Source: Chthoniobacterales bacterium
GTDB taxonomy: Bacteria > Verrucomicrobiota > Verrucomicrobiia > Chthoniobacterales > UBA10450
DNA: 44,907 nucleotides
Direction of reading: 5' to 3'
Assembly (NCBI GenBank): GCA_035274845.1
Contig: DATENU010000012.1
Coordinates: forward strand, 1-44,907
Shown here one piece after another: positions 32,649-39,699 of this stretch; the stretch's first letter is position 1; each line of letters opens with the position of its first letter. A model generated the notes under the pieces. That model ran no database searches and was not told where the DNA came from. It worked only from the letters and a program-made list of their open reading frames with translations. The position numbers and the translations under genes were made by a program.

Positions 32649-32677
32649 GGTGCTATACGTGACTCACGTATAGCACC
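32649..32677. repeat. Perfect 29-bp palindrome downstream of rtcB
   Basis: Arms GGTGCTATACGTGA and the exact complement flank one central C (32663). It ends 21 bp beyond the rtcB stop codon. It could act as a 3' hairpin for the rtcB transcript or as a protein-binding site; no U-run follows. Confidence 0.75.
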
Positions 32678-32697
32678 GAAGGCGCGGTAACTTTGAA

Positions 32698-34092
<1,395 letters not shown>

Positions 34093-34129
34093 GTGGTCCT
34101 TCAATTCTAAAATTACACTTCTACTGACA

Positions 34130-34153
34130 CAGCGGTGTTTGTTCTTTTGTCGT
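34130..34153 (-). promoter_or_regulatory. 24-bp motif upstream of rtcB, repeated at the array head
   Basis: In the direction of rtcB the motif begins ACGACAAAAGAACAAACACC and ends GCTG. An identical 24-bp copy lies at 40000-40023, in plus orientation, at the upstream boundary of the tRNA-like array. It ends 37 bp before the rtcB ATG, the place expected for an operator, a promoter part or a shared 5' leader. Confidence 0.7.
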
Positions 34154-34157
34154 TAAT

Positions 34158-34259
34158 CGTAGGGAGGGTGCGCTGCGCCGTCCGAGGCGTGTGGCTACGG
34201 GTGAGACTTCCCAACCGCAGCCACACTAAAGAACGCCGCAGCGCAGCGTCCCTACCTCG
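34158..34259. repeat. REP-like palindrome between the AAA+ ATPase gene and rtcB
   Basis: Outer arms of the GTAGGGACG type (34158-34182 and 34231-34259) enclose an inner GTGTGGCT/AGCCACAC hairpin. The right arm supplies the TAG stop codon of the AAA+ gene (34252-34254), as the copy at 21126 does for its own neighbour. Confidence 0.8.
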
Positions 34260-35325
34260 ACCAGATTTGGAATCCGATGGACGGCTTGTCGTTCGCCAGC
34301 TCGTGCGAGCCGGGATTGAGGACTTCCGCCAGGGAGTAGCCTTCCGACCACTCGTTAGGCGTGAAGGCCAGGCCGCGGTCCGCGGCGAGGCGCTCGGCAG
34401 CTTCGCGGCTCAACGGCTCGAAGCGGCGATGATTCATCAGACGGCCCGGGCGAAGAACGGCAGGATCGAGATCCTCCATCTTCGCGTTGACCGAGCAGAT
34501 GATGTGCAATCGCAGCATCCGGCCCATGAGGCCGTCGGCAATGTTGAGCAACGACGAGACCGCTTCGCGGTTGTCGCCGGTGCGCCGCCAGAGCAAACGC
34601 TCCGCGTCCTCCATGACGATCACCTTAACGCGATCAGCATGACGGGTGTTCTGCGTTTGCCAGAACGGCACCAGCTCCGGGGAAGAGAGCGCCTTGTCCT
34701 GCGAGACCGGCAGCGAGTAGAAGACGTGAGTCTTTTCCAGGCGCCGAATCATCTCTGAGATGAGGCTTGTCTTTCCCGTGCCCGGCGGTCCGTCGAAAAT
34801 CGTCAGACCACCGGCGCGCGCAACAGTTCTTTCTCCAAATTGCGCCACCCATTCGAGAATGTCTTCGCCGTAGCAAAGACGCAGGAAGTCGTCGGTGACA
34901 GCTTCCGGCAGGTTCTCGATCGGGTCGGCCGAGATGTCGTTGTAGTCGTAGCGCAGCATGAAAAACGCAGGCTGCTTTGGCTTGTTTTCGCCATGCAGGA
35001 CCTTGCGGATTTCCGCGTGCAGCTCGCGCACGTTCTCGGCGCTGGACGCGATGATCTCGGCCCAGTTGCACCCATCGCCGTGGGCGACGAGGAACGCTTT
35101 TTCCTCGAAGCGAAGCAGGAGCGTTGTCCAACTTAATTTCTCGTCGCGGAACCACTGCCGCGCCCGAAAGACGCGGTCGGCGTAATGCTCCGAGAGCTTC
35201 TGGATTCCAGCCTCATCGACTTTGAAGCCGATCCGGTGGAACGGCGAAAGGGCAAAATCCACCCCGAGATCGGACATGATCCCGTGCAGCGCCCAGTCGC
35301 CCGTGAATGTGATTGATTTGTTCAT
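34252..35325 (-). CDS. AAA+ ATPase of the RtcB/tRNA-array cluster
   Basis: A 357-residue protein from ATG 35325 (MNKSITFTGD). The first 190 residues are a family-specific domain. The AAA+ core follows with Walker A GPPGTGKTS, Walker B VKVIVMEDAERLL, sensor-1-like HIICSVNA and the arginine-finger region DPAVLRPGRL. An in-frame ATG at 35436 has a much better ribosome-binding site (GGAGGTGA) and would add 37 Arg-rich residues; which is used is unclear. It probably remodels a protein or RNA-protein complex. It stands between the nucleotidyltransferase and rtcB genes on the same strand. Confidence 0.8.
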   Translation of the reverse strand: MNKSITFTGDWALHGIMSDLGVDFALSPFHRIGFKVDEAGIQKLSEHYADRVFRARQWFRDEKLSWTTLLLRFEEKAFLVAHGDGCNWAEIIASSAENVRELHAEIRKVLHGENKPKQPAFFMLRYDYNDISADPIENLPEAVTDDFLRLCYGEDILEWVAQFGERTVARAGGLTIFDGPPGTGKTSLISEMIRRLEKTHVFYSLPVSQDKALSSPELVPFWQTQNTRHADRVKVIVMEDAERLLWRRTGDNREAVSSLLNIADGLMGRMLRLHIICSVNAKMEDLDPAVLRPGRLMNHRRFEPLSREAAERLAADRGLAFTPNEWSEGYSLAEVLNPGSHELANDKPSIGFQIWSR

Positions 35326-35524
35326 TAGGTTCTTTGGAATTGTTTTAGTTGATGCGGGTGTGGGTTGCTTCCGAAGAAGCCGCGCGTTCACCCCGGCGCG
35401 CGGATTGGCGCGGATGCGCCGATCTCGATGACTCATTGGCGTCACCTCCTTTCTGTTTGGTTGTTGGTCTGCGGTTGAAATTTGGGGAGCTGCCGGGGCC
35501 GCCGCCTGCCAGGCGCTGTTGTTT

Positions 35525-36340
35525 TCACGCCCGCAATGCGTAGCGACGGAAGAAGCGGTTCAACCCCTCGACAAGCTCGGGGCCTTGAGCCTGTCGAAAC
35601 GGTTCCTCCATCTCGGCCACGACATCACCGGGCTCCTTGAGCGACTCGAGTCGCGACAGTTCGCCTTCGGCAAAGCGCGAGAGCGCTTCGACCGGCGGCG
35701 CAACCGCCATCTCTTCACCGGCCTGCTTGCGCACGACGAGAGCCTGGAGCGCCTCGCGAACTTCCCCTTCCTCCAGGACGCTCTCCACCAGCTGGGAGAA
35801 CAGCATCGGTACCTGGCCGAGCTGGCGCTCGATCCAGCGGCAGGCCAGAAGCGGCCGAAAAACGTAAAGATACTTTTTCAGGCGCACCTCGGCGCGGCCG
35901 CGCAGATAATCGCGCCAGTTGCCATCGGCCATGTGCAGATAGTGGGCAAAGCAGCGCCGCGGCGAGTAAAACTCGGCGGCGAGCGCACCGAACTCGGCGA
36001 GAAAGACCGGATCGTGTCGATACACAACCGGGGACTTCAGCCATTCAAGCAACGGCGGATTGCTCTTGCGGAGCAACCGCAGCGCTTTGCGCAGTTCCCA
36101 GCCGCTTACGTCCAGATCGGCAGTGATTGGCCGCTCGATTACGTCGCGCGGATTCTCTACCGAGAGATACCAATCGCGCTCGTGAACATAAAGAAAGCGA
36201 ACGTCGTAGTCGCTATCGCGCGAGGCAAAACCCCACGCCCGGCTGCCGCTTTCGCACGCGAAAAGCACGCGCACGTTCTGCTCGTGTTCGACACGAGCCA
36301 GCGCGTGGCGAACGCGCTCATGAACTTCGTTCCCGTGCAT
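35525..36340 (-). CDS. Minimal nucleotidyltransferase (YcgL-like/COG3541 type)
   Basis: A 271-residue protein with the polymerase-beta-type nucleotidyltransferase signature GSRAWGFASRDSDYDVRFLYV (about residues 32-52), giving the GS and the D-x-D metal-binding acids, followed by a helical C-terminal region typical of the YcgL group. The start ATG 36340 has a strong AAAGGAGG site. The C-terminal residues RQAQGPELVEG are encoded by a palindromic repeat inserted near the 3' end. Its substrate is unknown; in this company a tRNA 3' end or tRNA fragment is a reasonable guess, not shown. Confidence 0.8.
   Translation of the reverse strand: MHGNEVHERVRHALARVEHEQNVRVLFACESGSRAWGFASRDSDYDVRFLYVHERDWYLSVENPRDVIERPITADLDVSGWELRKALRLLRKSNPPLLEWLKSPVVYRHDPVFLAEFGALAAEFYSPRRCFAHYLHMADGNWRDYLRGRAEVRLKKYLYVFRPLLACRWIERQLGQVPMLFSQLVESVLEEGEVREALQALVVRKQAGEEMAVAPPVEALSRFAEGELSRLESLKEPGDVVAEMEEPFRQAQGPELVEGLNRFFRRYALRA
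35563..35599. repeat. REP-type palindrome inside the nucleotidyltransferase gene
   Basis: CCTCGACAAGCTCGG followed by CCTTGAGCCTGTCGAA is the widespread GGCTCAGG...CTGTCGAA-type repeat. It is translated in frame as the RQAQGPELVEG segment close to the C-terminus. Relatives sit at 38056-38103 and around 39311-39417 inside the tRNA-like array. Confidence 0.8.
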
Positions 36341-36414
36341 GGGGAACCTCCTTTCGGTTGATGGTTGTTTGTAGGCTTTGAAATGATTTCGGAAAATAAA
36401 CCCTTCCGGGTGAA

Positions 36415-36441
36415 CCCCGGCGGAGCCGATCTCCGCCGGGG
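36415..36441 (-). terminator. Intercistronic hairpin between slipin and nucleotidyltransferase genes
   Basis: A perfect 11-bp stem (CCCCGGCGGAG and complement) with a 5-nt loop, 24 bp after the slipin stop codon. No U-run follows, so it may be an attenuator or mRNA-stabilising hairpin. The spacer before the AAA+ gene (about 35388-35430) has similar blocks (CACCCCGGCG, GCCGATCTC). Confidence 0.5.
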
Positions 36442-36464
36442 TCTGCGTATGACGCAGCGAATGG

Positions 36465-37262
36465 TTACGCCTCCTCGGACTCAGGAGCAGCGCGGGGATT
36501 ACCGCGCGCCTTGATCGCCGGCGTGAATGCAGACATGTCGTTCATCACGACCATCTGCTTCGAGCCGGCATCGCCCAGAGTTTGGAGGAAACGCAGGGTG
36601 GCCAGACCTGGCTGGTTGTCCACGAGGCGGGCCGCGTTGGCGAGATTACGCAGGGCAGCCGTTTCACCGCGCGCGCGTTCGAGCGCCGCCTGGCCTTCCT
36701 GTTTGGCTTTCAGCACTTCACTAAAAGCTTTGCGCAGGTCGCCCGGCAGCATCACGTCGCGTACTTCGGCCGCGTCGATCTTAACACCGACCGCTTCCGC
36801 CTGAGGCGCGATGCGCTCGCTGAGTTGCGCGCCGATGCCGACACGCTGCGTGAGCAGCGCCTCCATCGTCACGCCGGCAATGATGGCGCGAATTGCGGTC
36901 TGCGCGGCGCTATAAATGTGCGTCGCGTAGTTGTCCGCCGTCAGCGCGCTCTTGGCCGCGTCGACGATTTGCATCGTCAGCACGACGCTGAGCTTCACAC
37001 CCACGTTGTCGGCGGTCAGCACTTCCTGGCCGGCGACGTTCAGCAGAGTCTTGCGAACTTCCACGAGCGTAACGCGATAATGTTTGCCCCAGCGAACGCG
37101 GCGACCGGCCGCCAGCGTCCCGCTCAGTTTGCCTTCGTGATAAAGCAGACCCGCGAAGCCGTCGCTCGCGATGAACTCGTGGCGGTAACGGGCACGGACA
37201 ATTTTCACCGCAAGCGCACCAGCGATCGCGAGGAAGATGATGAACAGGTATTCGTTAGTCAT
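36465..37262 (-). CDS. Slipin/stomatin-like SPFH membrane protein
   Basis: A 265-residue protein. One N-terminal membrane helix (EYLFIIFLAIAGALAVKIV) is followed by an SPFH/Band-7 domain: EFIASDGFAGLLYHEGKL, VRKTLLNVAGQEVLTADNVGVKLSVVL, ISP-like AAQTAIRAIIAG, then the helical EVLKAKQEGQAALERARGETAALRNL. The start is ATG 37262, preceded by AAAGGA; an upstream in-frame start at 37481 would read into the tRNA-like array and is rejected. Slipins form membrane-bound scaffolds. It is the first protein gene downstream of the array and is likely part of the same response, perhaps placing the RNA-repair proteins at the membrane. Confidence 0.85.
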   Translation of the reverse strand: MTNEYLFIIFLAIAGALAVKIVRARYRHEFIASDGFAGLLYHEGKLSGTLAAGRRVRWGKHYRVTLVEVRKTLLNVAGQEVLTADNVGVKLSVVLTMQIVDAAKSALTADNYATHIYSAAQTAIRAIIAGVTMEALLTQRVGIGAQLSERIAPQAEAVGVKIDAAEVRDVMLPGDLRKAFSEVLKAKQEGQAALERARGETAALRNLANAARLVDNQPGLATLRFLQTLGDAGSKQMVVMNDMSAFTPAIKARGNPRAAPESEEA

Positions 37263-37289
37263 GTTGTTGGTTCCTTTCTTGTTTTGGTT

Positions 37290-37314
37290 AAAAAAAATTT
37301 GCCGATCTACGGCA
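37290..37314 (-). terminator. Weak intrinsic terminator between the array and slipin
   Basis: Read on the minus strand: TGCCG, loop TAGAT, CGGCA, two A, then a run of eight T. The stem is only 5 bp, so read-through into the slipin gene is likely. The remaining 37315-37420 spacer holds nothing clear. Confidence 0.55.
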
Positions 37315-37419
37315 GCAGCCATCGCGCGGCAGCGGGCCACTCGGCTAGAGGCCGGTGACGCTGAGCTGATTTTCGATTGTCCTTTGCTTTCGCTAGGGAC
37401 GGGATGCCGACGCAGATCG

Positions 37420-37470
37420 GGGTTGGGAGTCGAACCCTGTCGGTTTACAGCCGAGTACCGTTGTGGAGCG
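37420..37470 (-). tRNA. Degenerate tRNA-like remnant, Tyr-type anticodon loop (GTA)
   Basis: The anticodon arm CTCGG-CTGTAAA-CCGAC is clear, but it runs almost directly into GGG-TTCGACT-CCC with no variable arm, and no acceptor stem can be formed. The T-loop is canonical here. It is the last element of the array and probably a decayed copy. Confidence 0.45.
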
Positions 37471-37540
37471 TCGCGTGCCAATGTGCGAAACCGCGTGCGG
37501 CGATGCCGCGCGGTCGCATGGCGATGGCGACGAAATCTGT

Positions 37541-37612
37541 TGAGCCCGTAGGGAGTCGCACCCTCCTCAACCGCTTAAAAGGCGGTTGCTTCGCTACCAA
37601 AGCTTCGAGCTC
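37541..37612 (-). tRNA. tRNA-Lys-like element (anticodon TTT)
   Basis: Acceptor GAGCTCG pairs fully with CGGGCTC (one G-T). D-stem GCTT/AAGC encloses TGGTAGCG, one of the few D-loops keeping GG. The anticodon stem is ACCGC/GCGGT with loop CTTTTAA. The T-loop is TGCGACT, with G at position 55. The discriminator A is followed by ACA, not CCA. Confidence 0.75.
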
Positions 37613-37617
37613 GAAAA

Positions 37618-37694
37618 TGGTAGTCGCGACTGGAGTCGAAGCAGTACTGGCAGCGTTCTCGGCGCTGTGCCTCTGCCGGTTGGGCTACGCGACC
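37618..37694 (-). tRNA. tRNA-like element with Leu anticodon GAG, short variable loop
   Basis: Acceptor GGTCGCG/CGCGACT, then encoded ACCA. Anticodon stem CAGCG/CGCTG with loop CCGAGAA. The variable loop is only CCAGT, whereas bacterial tRNA-Leu has a long arm. The T-loop TTCGACT is canonical and the D-loop keeps GG, so this is one of the least altered members. Confidence 0.75.
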
Positions 37695-37706
37695 ATTCTC
37701 TGGAAT

Positions 37707-37782
37707 TGGCACCCGCGGCCGGACTTGCACCGGCTAGAACTCGCTTGAAAGACGAGGCGCGCGGCTCTTGCATTCACGGGGT
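37707..37782 (-). tRNA. tRNA-Glu-like element (anticodon TTC)
   Basis: Perfect T-stem GCCGG/CCGGC with loop TGCAAGT (G55). Anticodon stem CTCGT/GCGAG with loop CTTTCAA. The 3' acceptor CGCGGGT pairs with ACCC-GTG once one extra C is bulged. GCCA is encoded. The D-arm is hard to fold. Confidence 0.7.
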
Positions 37783-37784
37783 AC

Positions 37785-37856
37785 TGCTCCCGGTCGGAGT
37801 TGCACCGACACTTGACGGATTTTAAGTCCGTTGCCTCTGCGTTGGGCTACGGGAGC
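37785..37856 (-). tRNA. tRNA-like element with Leu anticodon TAA, short variable loop
   Basis: Perfect acceptor GCTCCCG/CGGGAGC. D-arm GCC...GGC around CAACGCAGA, lacking G18-G19. Anticodon stem ACGGA/TCCGT with loop CTTAAAA. T-stem GTCGG/CCGAC with loop TGCAACT. The variable loop is 5 nt, unlike real tRNA-Leu. Discriminator A is followed by GTA. Confidence 0.75.
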
Positions 37857-37860
37857 GAAA

Positions 37861-37935
37861 TGGTCCCGGCGGCAGGACTTGCACCCGCACTCGACGAGGT
37901 CTGAGCTCGCTGCCTCTGCGTTGGGCTACGCCGGG
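37861..37935 (-). tRNA. tRNA-like element with Leu anticodon CAG, short variable loop
   Basis: Perfect acceptor CCCGGCG/CGCCGGG followed by ACCA. The D-loop CAACGCAGA has no GG. Anticodon stem GCGAG/CTCGT with loop CTCAGAC. T-stem GCGGG/CCTGC with loop TGCAAGT (G55). The variable loop is 5 nt. Confidence 0.8.
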
Positions 37936-37949
37936 TTGGAAATCGGAAA

Positions 37950-38025
37950 TGGCACTCCCGGCAGGAATTTCGCCTGCAACCTCCGCGTTCGAAGCGCGGC
38001 GCTCTATACGTTGAGCTACGGGAGC
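37950..38025 (-). tRNA. tRNA-Arg-like element (anticodon TCG)
   Basis: Acceptor GCTCCCG/CGGGAGT with GCCA. D-stem GCTC/GAGC around AACGTATA, no GG. Anticodon stem CCGCG/CGCGG with loop CTTCGAA. T-stem GCAGG/CCTGC is perfect but its loop is CGAAATT, the most deviant in the array. Confidence 0.75.
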
Positions 38026-38033
38026 GTGACGGA

Positions 38034-38157
38034 TCGCGGCCTCGGATGGATTCGCCCTTCGACGGGCTCAGGGCCTTGAGCAAGCGAAGCGCGTCGAAAC
38101 GGCACCATCAGCCTCGCGCTCCAAAGTCGGGCGCTCCGCTCGTTGAGCTACATGGCT
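38034..38157 (-). pseudogene. tRNA-Gln-like element interrupted in the T-loop by a palindromic repeat
   Basis: The 5' half reads AGCCATG-TA-GCTCAACGAGCGGAGC and an anticodon loop CTTTGGA (TTG). The T-stem GATGG (38105-38109) and CCATC (38045-38049) are intact but separated by 48 inserted bases. Removing them restores a 7-nt loop TGCGAAT. The 3' acceptor CGAGGCC follows. The insertion is the repeat at 38056-38103. Confidence 0.7.
38056..38103. repeat. REP-type palindrome inserted in a tRNA-like T-loop
   Basis: CCTTCGACGGGCTCAGG, then TTGAGC and GCGTCGAA: the same repeat family as at 35563. Its boundaries coincide with the interrupted T-loop. Confidence 0.8.
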
Positions 38158-38163
38158 AAGAAA

Positions 38164-38239
38164 TGGAGGCGCACCCCGGACTCGCACCGGGTAAGTCGGT
38201 TTTGCAGACCGTTGGTTCGACGACTTTGCCTTGTGCGCC
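38164..38239 (-). tRNA. tRNA-Cys-like element (anticodon GCA)
   Basis: Perfect acceptor GGCGCAC/GTGCGCC, discriminator T, then CCA; U73 is the chief CysRS identity base and is kept. Anticodon stem ACGGT/ACCGA (one mismatch) with loop CTGCAAA. T-stem CCCGG/CCGGG with loop TGCGAGT (G55). The D-arm is not canonical and lacks GG. Confidence 0.8.
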
Positions 38240-38248
38240 CAAGCGAAA

Positions 38249-38324
38249 TGGGGTGATCAGTCGGACTTGCACCGCACACGACGGTTTTCACAGAACCGGA
38301 TGCTGCTCTTACATCATGATCTCC
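38249..38324 (-). tRNA. tRNA-His-like element (anticodon GTG)
   Basis: Acceptor GAGATCA/TGATCAC (one mismatch) with an extra 5' G opposite discriminator C, the G-1:C73 pair specific to tRNA-His, then CCA. Anticodon stem CGGTT/AACCG with loop CTGTGAA. The T-loop is TGCAAGT on a 3-bp stem. The D-arm is degenerate. Confidence 0.75.
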
Positions 38325-38332
38325 ATCTACAT

Positions 38333-38408
38333 TGGATCCGGCTACCGGTGCTGCCCCGGTCTGGGCTCGTTTACAAGACGAGTGCATGCGCTGCTCTGCC
38401 AAGCCGGA
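38333..38408 (-). tRNA. tRNA-Thr-like element (anticodon TGT)
   Basis: Perfect acceptor TCCGGCT/AGCCGGA, discriminator T, CCA. Anticodon stem CTCGT/ACGAG with loop CTTGTAA. T-stem ACCGG/CCGGT with loop GGCAGCA, shared in style with the Pro and Trp elements. The D-stem is 3 bp. Confidence 0.75.
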
Positions 38409-38414
38409 ATAAGT

Positions 38415-38488
38415 TGGCGGCCCCGGATGGATTTGCGCCATCAACCTCCCGAGTCAAAGTCGGGCGCTCTACATTGAGCTACAGGGCT
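38415..38488 (-). tRNA. tRNA-Gln-like element (anticodon TTG)
   Basis: Acceptor AGCCCTG/CGGGGCC (6 of 7 pairs), GCCA. D-stem GCTC/GAGC with a 6-nt loop AATGTA, too short for the normal elbow contact. Anticodon stem CCCGA/TCGGG with loop CTTTGAC. T-stem GATGG/CCATC with loop CGCAAAT. Confidence 0.8.
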
Positions 38489-38501
38489 AAGGAGAAAGAA
38501 T

Positions 38502-38575
38502 TGCTCCCGCGAGGACTTGCACCTCGAACCTCCGCCTTCGCAGAGCGGCATGCATGGCTCTTACACTTCAGGAGC
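38502..38575 (-). tRNA. tRNA-Arg-like element (anticodon GCG)
   Basis: Acceptor GCTCCTG/CGGGAGC with discriminator A, followed by ATT rather than CCA. Anticodon stem CCGCT/GGCGG with loop CTGCGAA. Perfect T-stem CGAGG/CCTCG with loop TGCAAGT. The D-loop lacks GG. Confidence 0.75.
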
Positions 38576-38580
38576 GAAAC

Positions 38581-38655
38581 TGGCGGCTGCGTTCGGAATC
38601 GCGCCGAACTCTCCTCGTCTTCAGCGAGGCGCTAATCTCTCTCAGCTACACAGCC
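38581..38655 (-). tRNA. tRNA-Phe-like element (anticodon GAA)
   Basis: Acceptor GGCTGTG/CGCAGCC, GCCA. D-arm GCT...AGC. Perfect anticodon stem CCTCG/CGAGG with loop CTGAAGA. T-stem TTCGG/CCGAA with loop CGCGATT. Confidence 0.8.
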
Positions 38656-38656
38656 C

Positions 38657-38730
38657 TGGTTCCTCCGCACGGTATTGCGCCGCGATCGATCGGTTATCGG
38701 CCGATTGCTCTGCTTTTGAGCTACAGAGGA
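38657..38730 (-). tRNA. tRNA-Ile-like element (anticodon GAT)
   Basis: Acceptor TCCTCTG/CGGAGGA, ACCA. D-stem GCTC/GAGC around AAAAGCA, no GG. Anticodon stem ATCGG/CCGAT with loop CCGATAA. T-stem CGCGG/CCGTG with loop CGCAATA. It lies 1 bp from its Phe neighbour. Confidence 0.8.
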
Positions 38731-38736
38731 ATAGAA

Positions 38737-38810
38737 TGGTCGCCCGACGAGGTAACGCTCCCCGGTCCGCCGGATGTAAGCCGGTTGCTCTGCTCTTGAG
38801 CTATCGGGCG
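38737..38810 (-). tRNA. tRNA-Val-like element (anticodon TAC)
   Basis: Perfect acceptor CGCCCGA/TCGGGCG, ACCA. D-stem GCTC/GAGC around AAGAGCA. Anticodon loop CTTACAT on a 4-bp stem. T-stem CGGGG/CCTCG with loop AGCGTTA, the same loop as the Tyr element. Confidence 0.8.
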
Positions 38811-38820
38811 TTTTGAAAAA

Positions 38821-38894
38821 TGGCTCCCCAACGTGGACTCGCACCACGACGATCCGGTTAACAGCCGGACATGCTCCTTTAACATCATCGGGGA
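38821..38894 (-). tRNA. tRNA-Asn-like element (anticodon GTT)
   Basis: Acceptor TCCCCGA/TTGGGGA, discriminator G as in tRNA-Asn, CCA. D-stem ATG/CAT with a loop that contains GG. Anticodon stem TCCGG/CCGGA with loop CTGTTAA. Perfect T-stem CGTGG/CCACG with loop TGCGAGT. Confidence 0.8.
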
Positions 38895-38899
38895 AGTTT

Positions 38900-38974
38900 T
38901 ACTCCCGGCAGGAGTTGCACCTGCGTAGTTCCGTTTAGAAGACGGATGCCTCAGGTCTGCTCGGCCACGGGAGC
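38900..38974 (-). tRNA. tRNA-Arg-like element (anticodon TCT)
   Basis: Acceptor GCTCCCG/CGGGAGT with discriminator A, followed by AAA rather than CCA. D-stem GCC/GGC. Anticodon stem TCCGT/ACGGA with loop CTTCTAA. Perfect T-stem GCAGG/CCTGC with loop TGCAACT. Confidence 0.75.
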
Positions 38975-38984
38975 TGGAACGAAA

Positions 38985-39059
38985 TGGTCGCGCGCCTCGG
39001 TGCCGCCCCGAGTATCTCCTCGTCCCAGGCGAGGCGGGTTCCTGTCTCCCTCGCGCGCG
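38985..39059 (-). tRNA. tRNA-Pro-like element (anticodon TGG)
   Basis: Perfect acceptor CGCGCGC/GCGCGCG, ACCA. D-stem GGG/CCC with a loop holding GG. Anticodon stem CCTCG/CGAGG with loop CCTGGGA. T-stem CTCGG/CCGAG with loop GGCGGCA, identical to the Trp element. Confidence 0.8.
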
Positions 39060-39079
39060 AAAAATGTTGCTCTTCAAAT

Positions 39080-39156
39080 CGGCGGCCTGTGTGGGCATTG
39101 CTCCCACGACCTTCCGCTAGACAGGCGGTTGCTCTTCGTAGCTGAGCTAACAGACC
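39080..39156 (-). tRNA. tRNA-Asp-like element (anticodon GTC)
   Basis: Acceptor GGTCTGT/ACAGGCC, discriminator G (the AspRS identity base), followed by CCG. D-stem GCTC/GAGC. Anticodon loop CTGTCTA on a 4-bp stem. Perfect T-stem GTGGG/CCCAC with loop AGCAATG. Confidence 0.75.
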
Positions 39157-39163
39157 AGGAAAA

Positions 39164-39252
39164 TGGTGAGTTGTGTCGGTAACGCTCCGACGCCGGTCCG
39201 ATCGGACATCCGCTTTACAGGCGGCCCGCGCTCTTTACGCGACTACCAACCC
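39164..39252 (-). tRNA. tRNA-Tyr-like element (anticodon GTA) with long variable arm
   Basis: Acceptor GGGTTGG/ACAACTC (6 of 7 pairs), ACCA. Anticodon loop CTGTAAA. A 17-nt variable arm contains GTCCGATCGGAC, so the class II shape expected for bacterial tRNA-Tyr is kept. T-stem GTCGG/CCGAC with loop AGCGTTA. Confidence 0.8.
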
Positions 39253-39267
39253 TGGATTTGGAACAGT

Positions 39268-39310
39268 TGGTGGACCGCCACGGCTTTGCACCGTGCTCTC
39301 CCGCTTGCCA
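39268..39310 (-). pseudogene. 3' half of a tRNA-Ala-like element (probable anticodon GGC)
   Basis: Reads TGGCAA (half an anticodon loop), GCGGG, AGAG, T-arm CACGG-TGCAAAG-CCGTG, then GCGGTCC and ACCA. T at position 70 implies the G3:U70 pair of tRNA-Ala. The 5' half is gone: upstream bases belong to a palindromic repeat and a GIY-YIG ORF. The TGGC could in part come from the repeat. Confidence 0.65.
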
Positions 39311-39402
39311 TTCGACGCGCTTCGCTGCGCTCAGCTTGCTCATGGCCTTCGGCAAGCGTTAGAAAAGGGAATGTCGCTCGTCCAGCAGGCGCGTCGAATG
39401 GC
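39307..39402. repeat. 96-bp inverted-repeat element splitting the Ala-like gene
   Basis: Perfect 14-bp terminal arms (GCCATTCGACGCGC at 39307-39320 and its complement at 39389-39402) enclose GCTCAGC/AGCTTGCTC-type repeat sequence. GAGCCTGTCGAGGGG follows at once, another piece of the 35563-type repeat. Confidence 0.8.
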
Positions 39403-39699
39403 CCCGAGCCTGTCGAGGGGCACCGTAGTCGTCCACATTCTGCGACTGCAATCCGGTCGCTTATACATCGGGTGTTCCGCAGACCTGATAGGCCGAATGC
39501 GTCGGCACGCCGAGGCAAGGGCGGCGCGGACGACCGCAGTGGATGCGCCGCTCGAACTGGTTTTATCGAAATTCACGCAACGCTTAACGCGGCGCGAAAA
39601 CGAGAAGCGGGGATAAAGAAGTGGTCGCGGGCAAAAAAGGAAGCTCTCATCGCCGGTCAGTTCGCGCGTCTTAAACGGCTGAGCGGCCGCCGAGACTAA
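39398..39699 (+). pseudogene. Frameshifted GIY-YIG nuclease ORF inside the array
   Basis: One frame encodes VVHILRLQSGRLYIGCSADLIGRM...ARTTAVDAPLELVLS, a GIY-YIG domain of the small UvrC-like/UPF0213 type. Near 39570 similarity jumps to the neighbouring frame, EIHATLNAARKREAGIKKWS then RAKKEALIAGQFARLKRLS, ending at TAA 39699. One missing base explains the break. The N-terminus is fused to repeat sequence. It is the only plus-strand protein-like ORF in the array and is probably an insertion passenger. Confidence 0.7.

Noticed and set aside
37263..37481. 73-residue N-terminal extension of slipin
   Set aside because: It would read through the terminator and the array remnant; the ATG at 37262 has a ribosome-binding site and begins the membrane helix.
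37377..39699. Many open frames of 80-180 codons across the tRNA-like array
   Set aside because: They follow tRNA stems and repeat sequence, show no protein family and mostly start in arbitrary places; only the GIY-YIG part is real.
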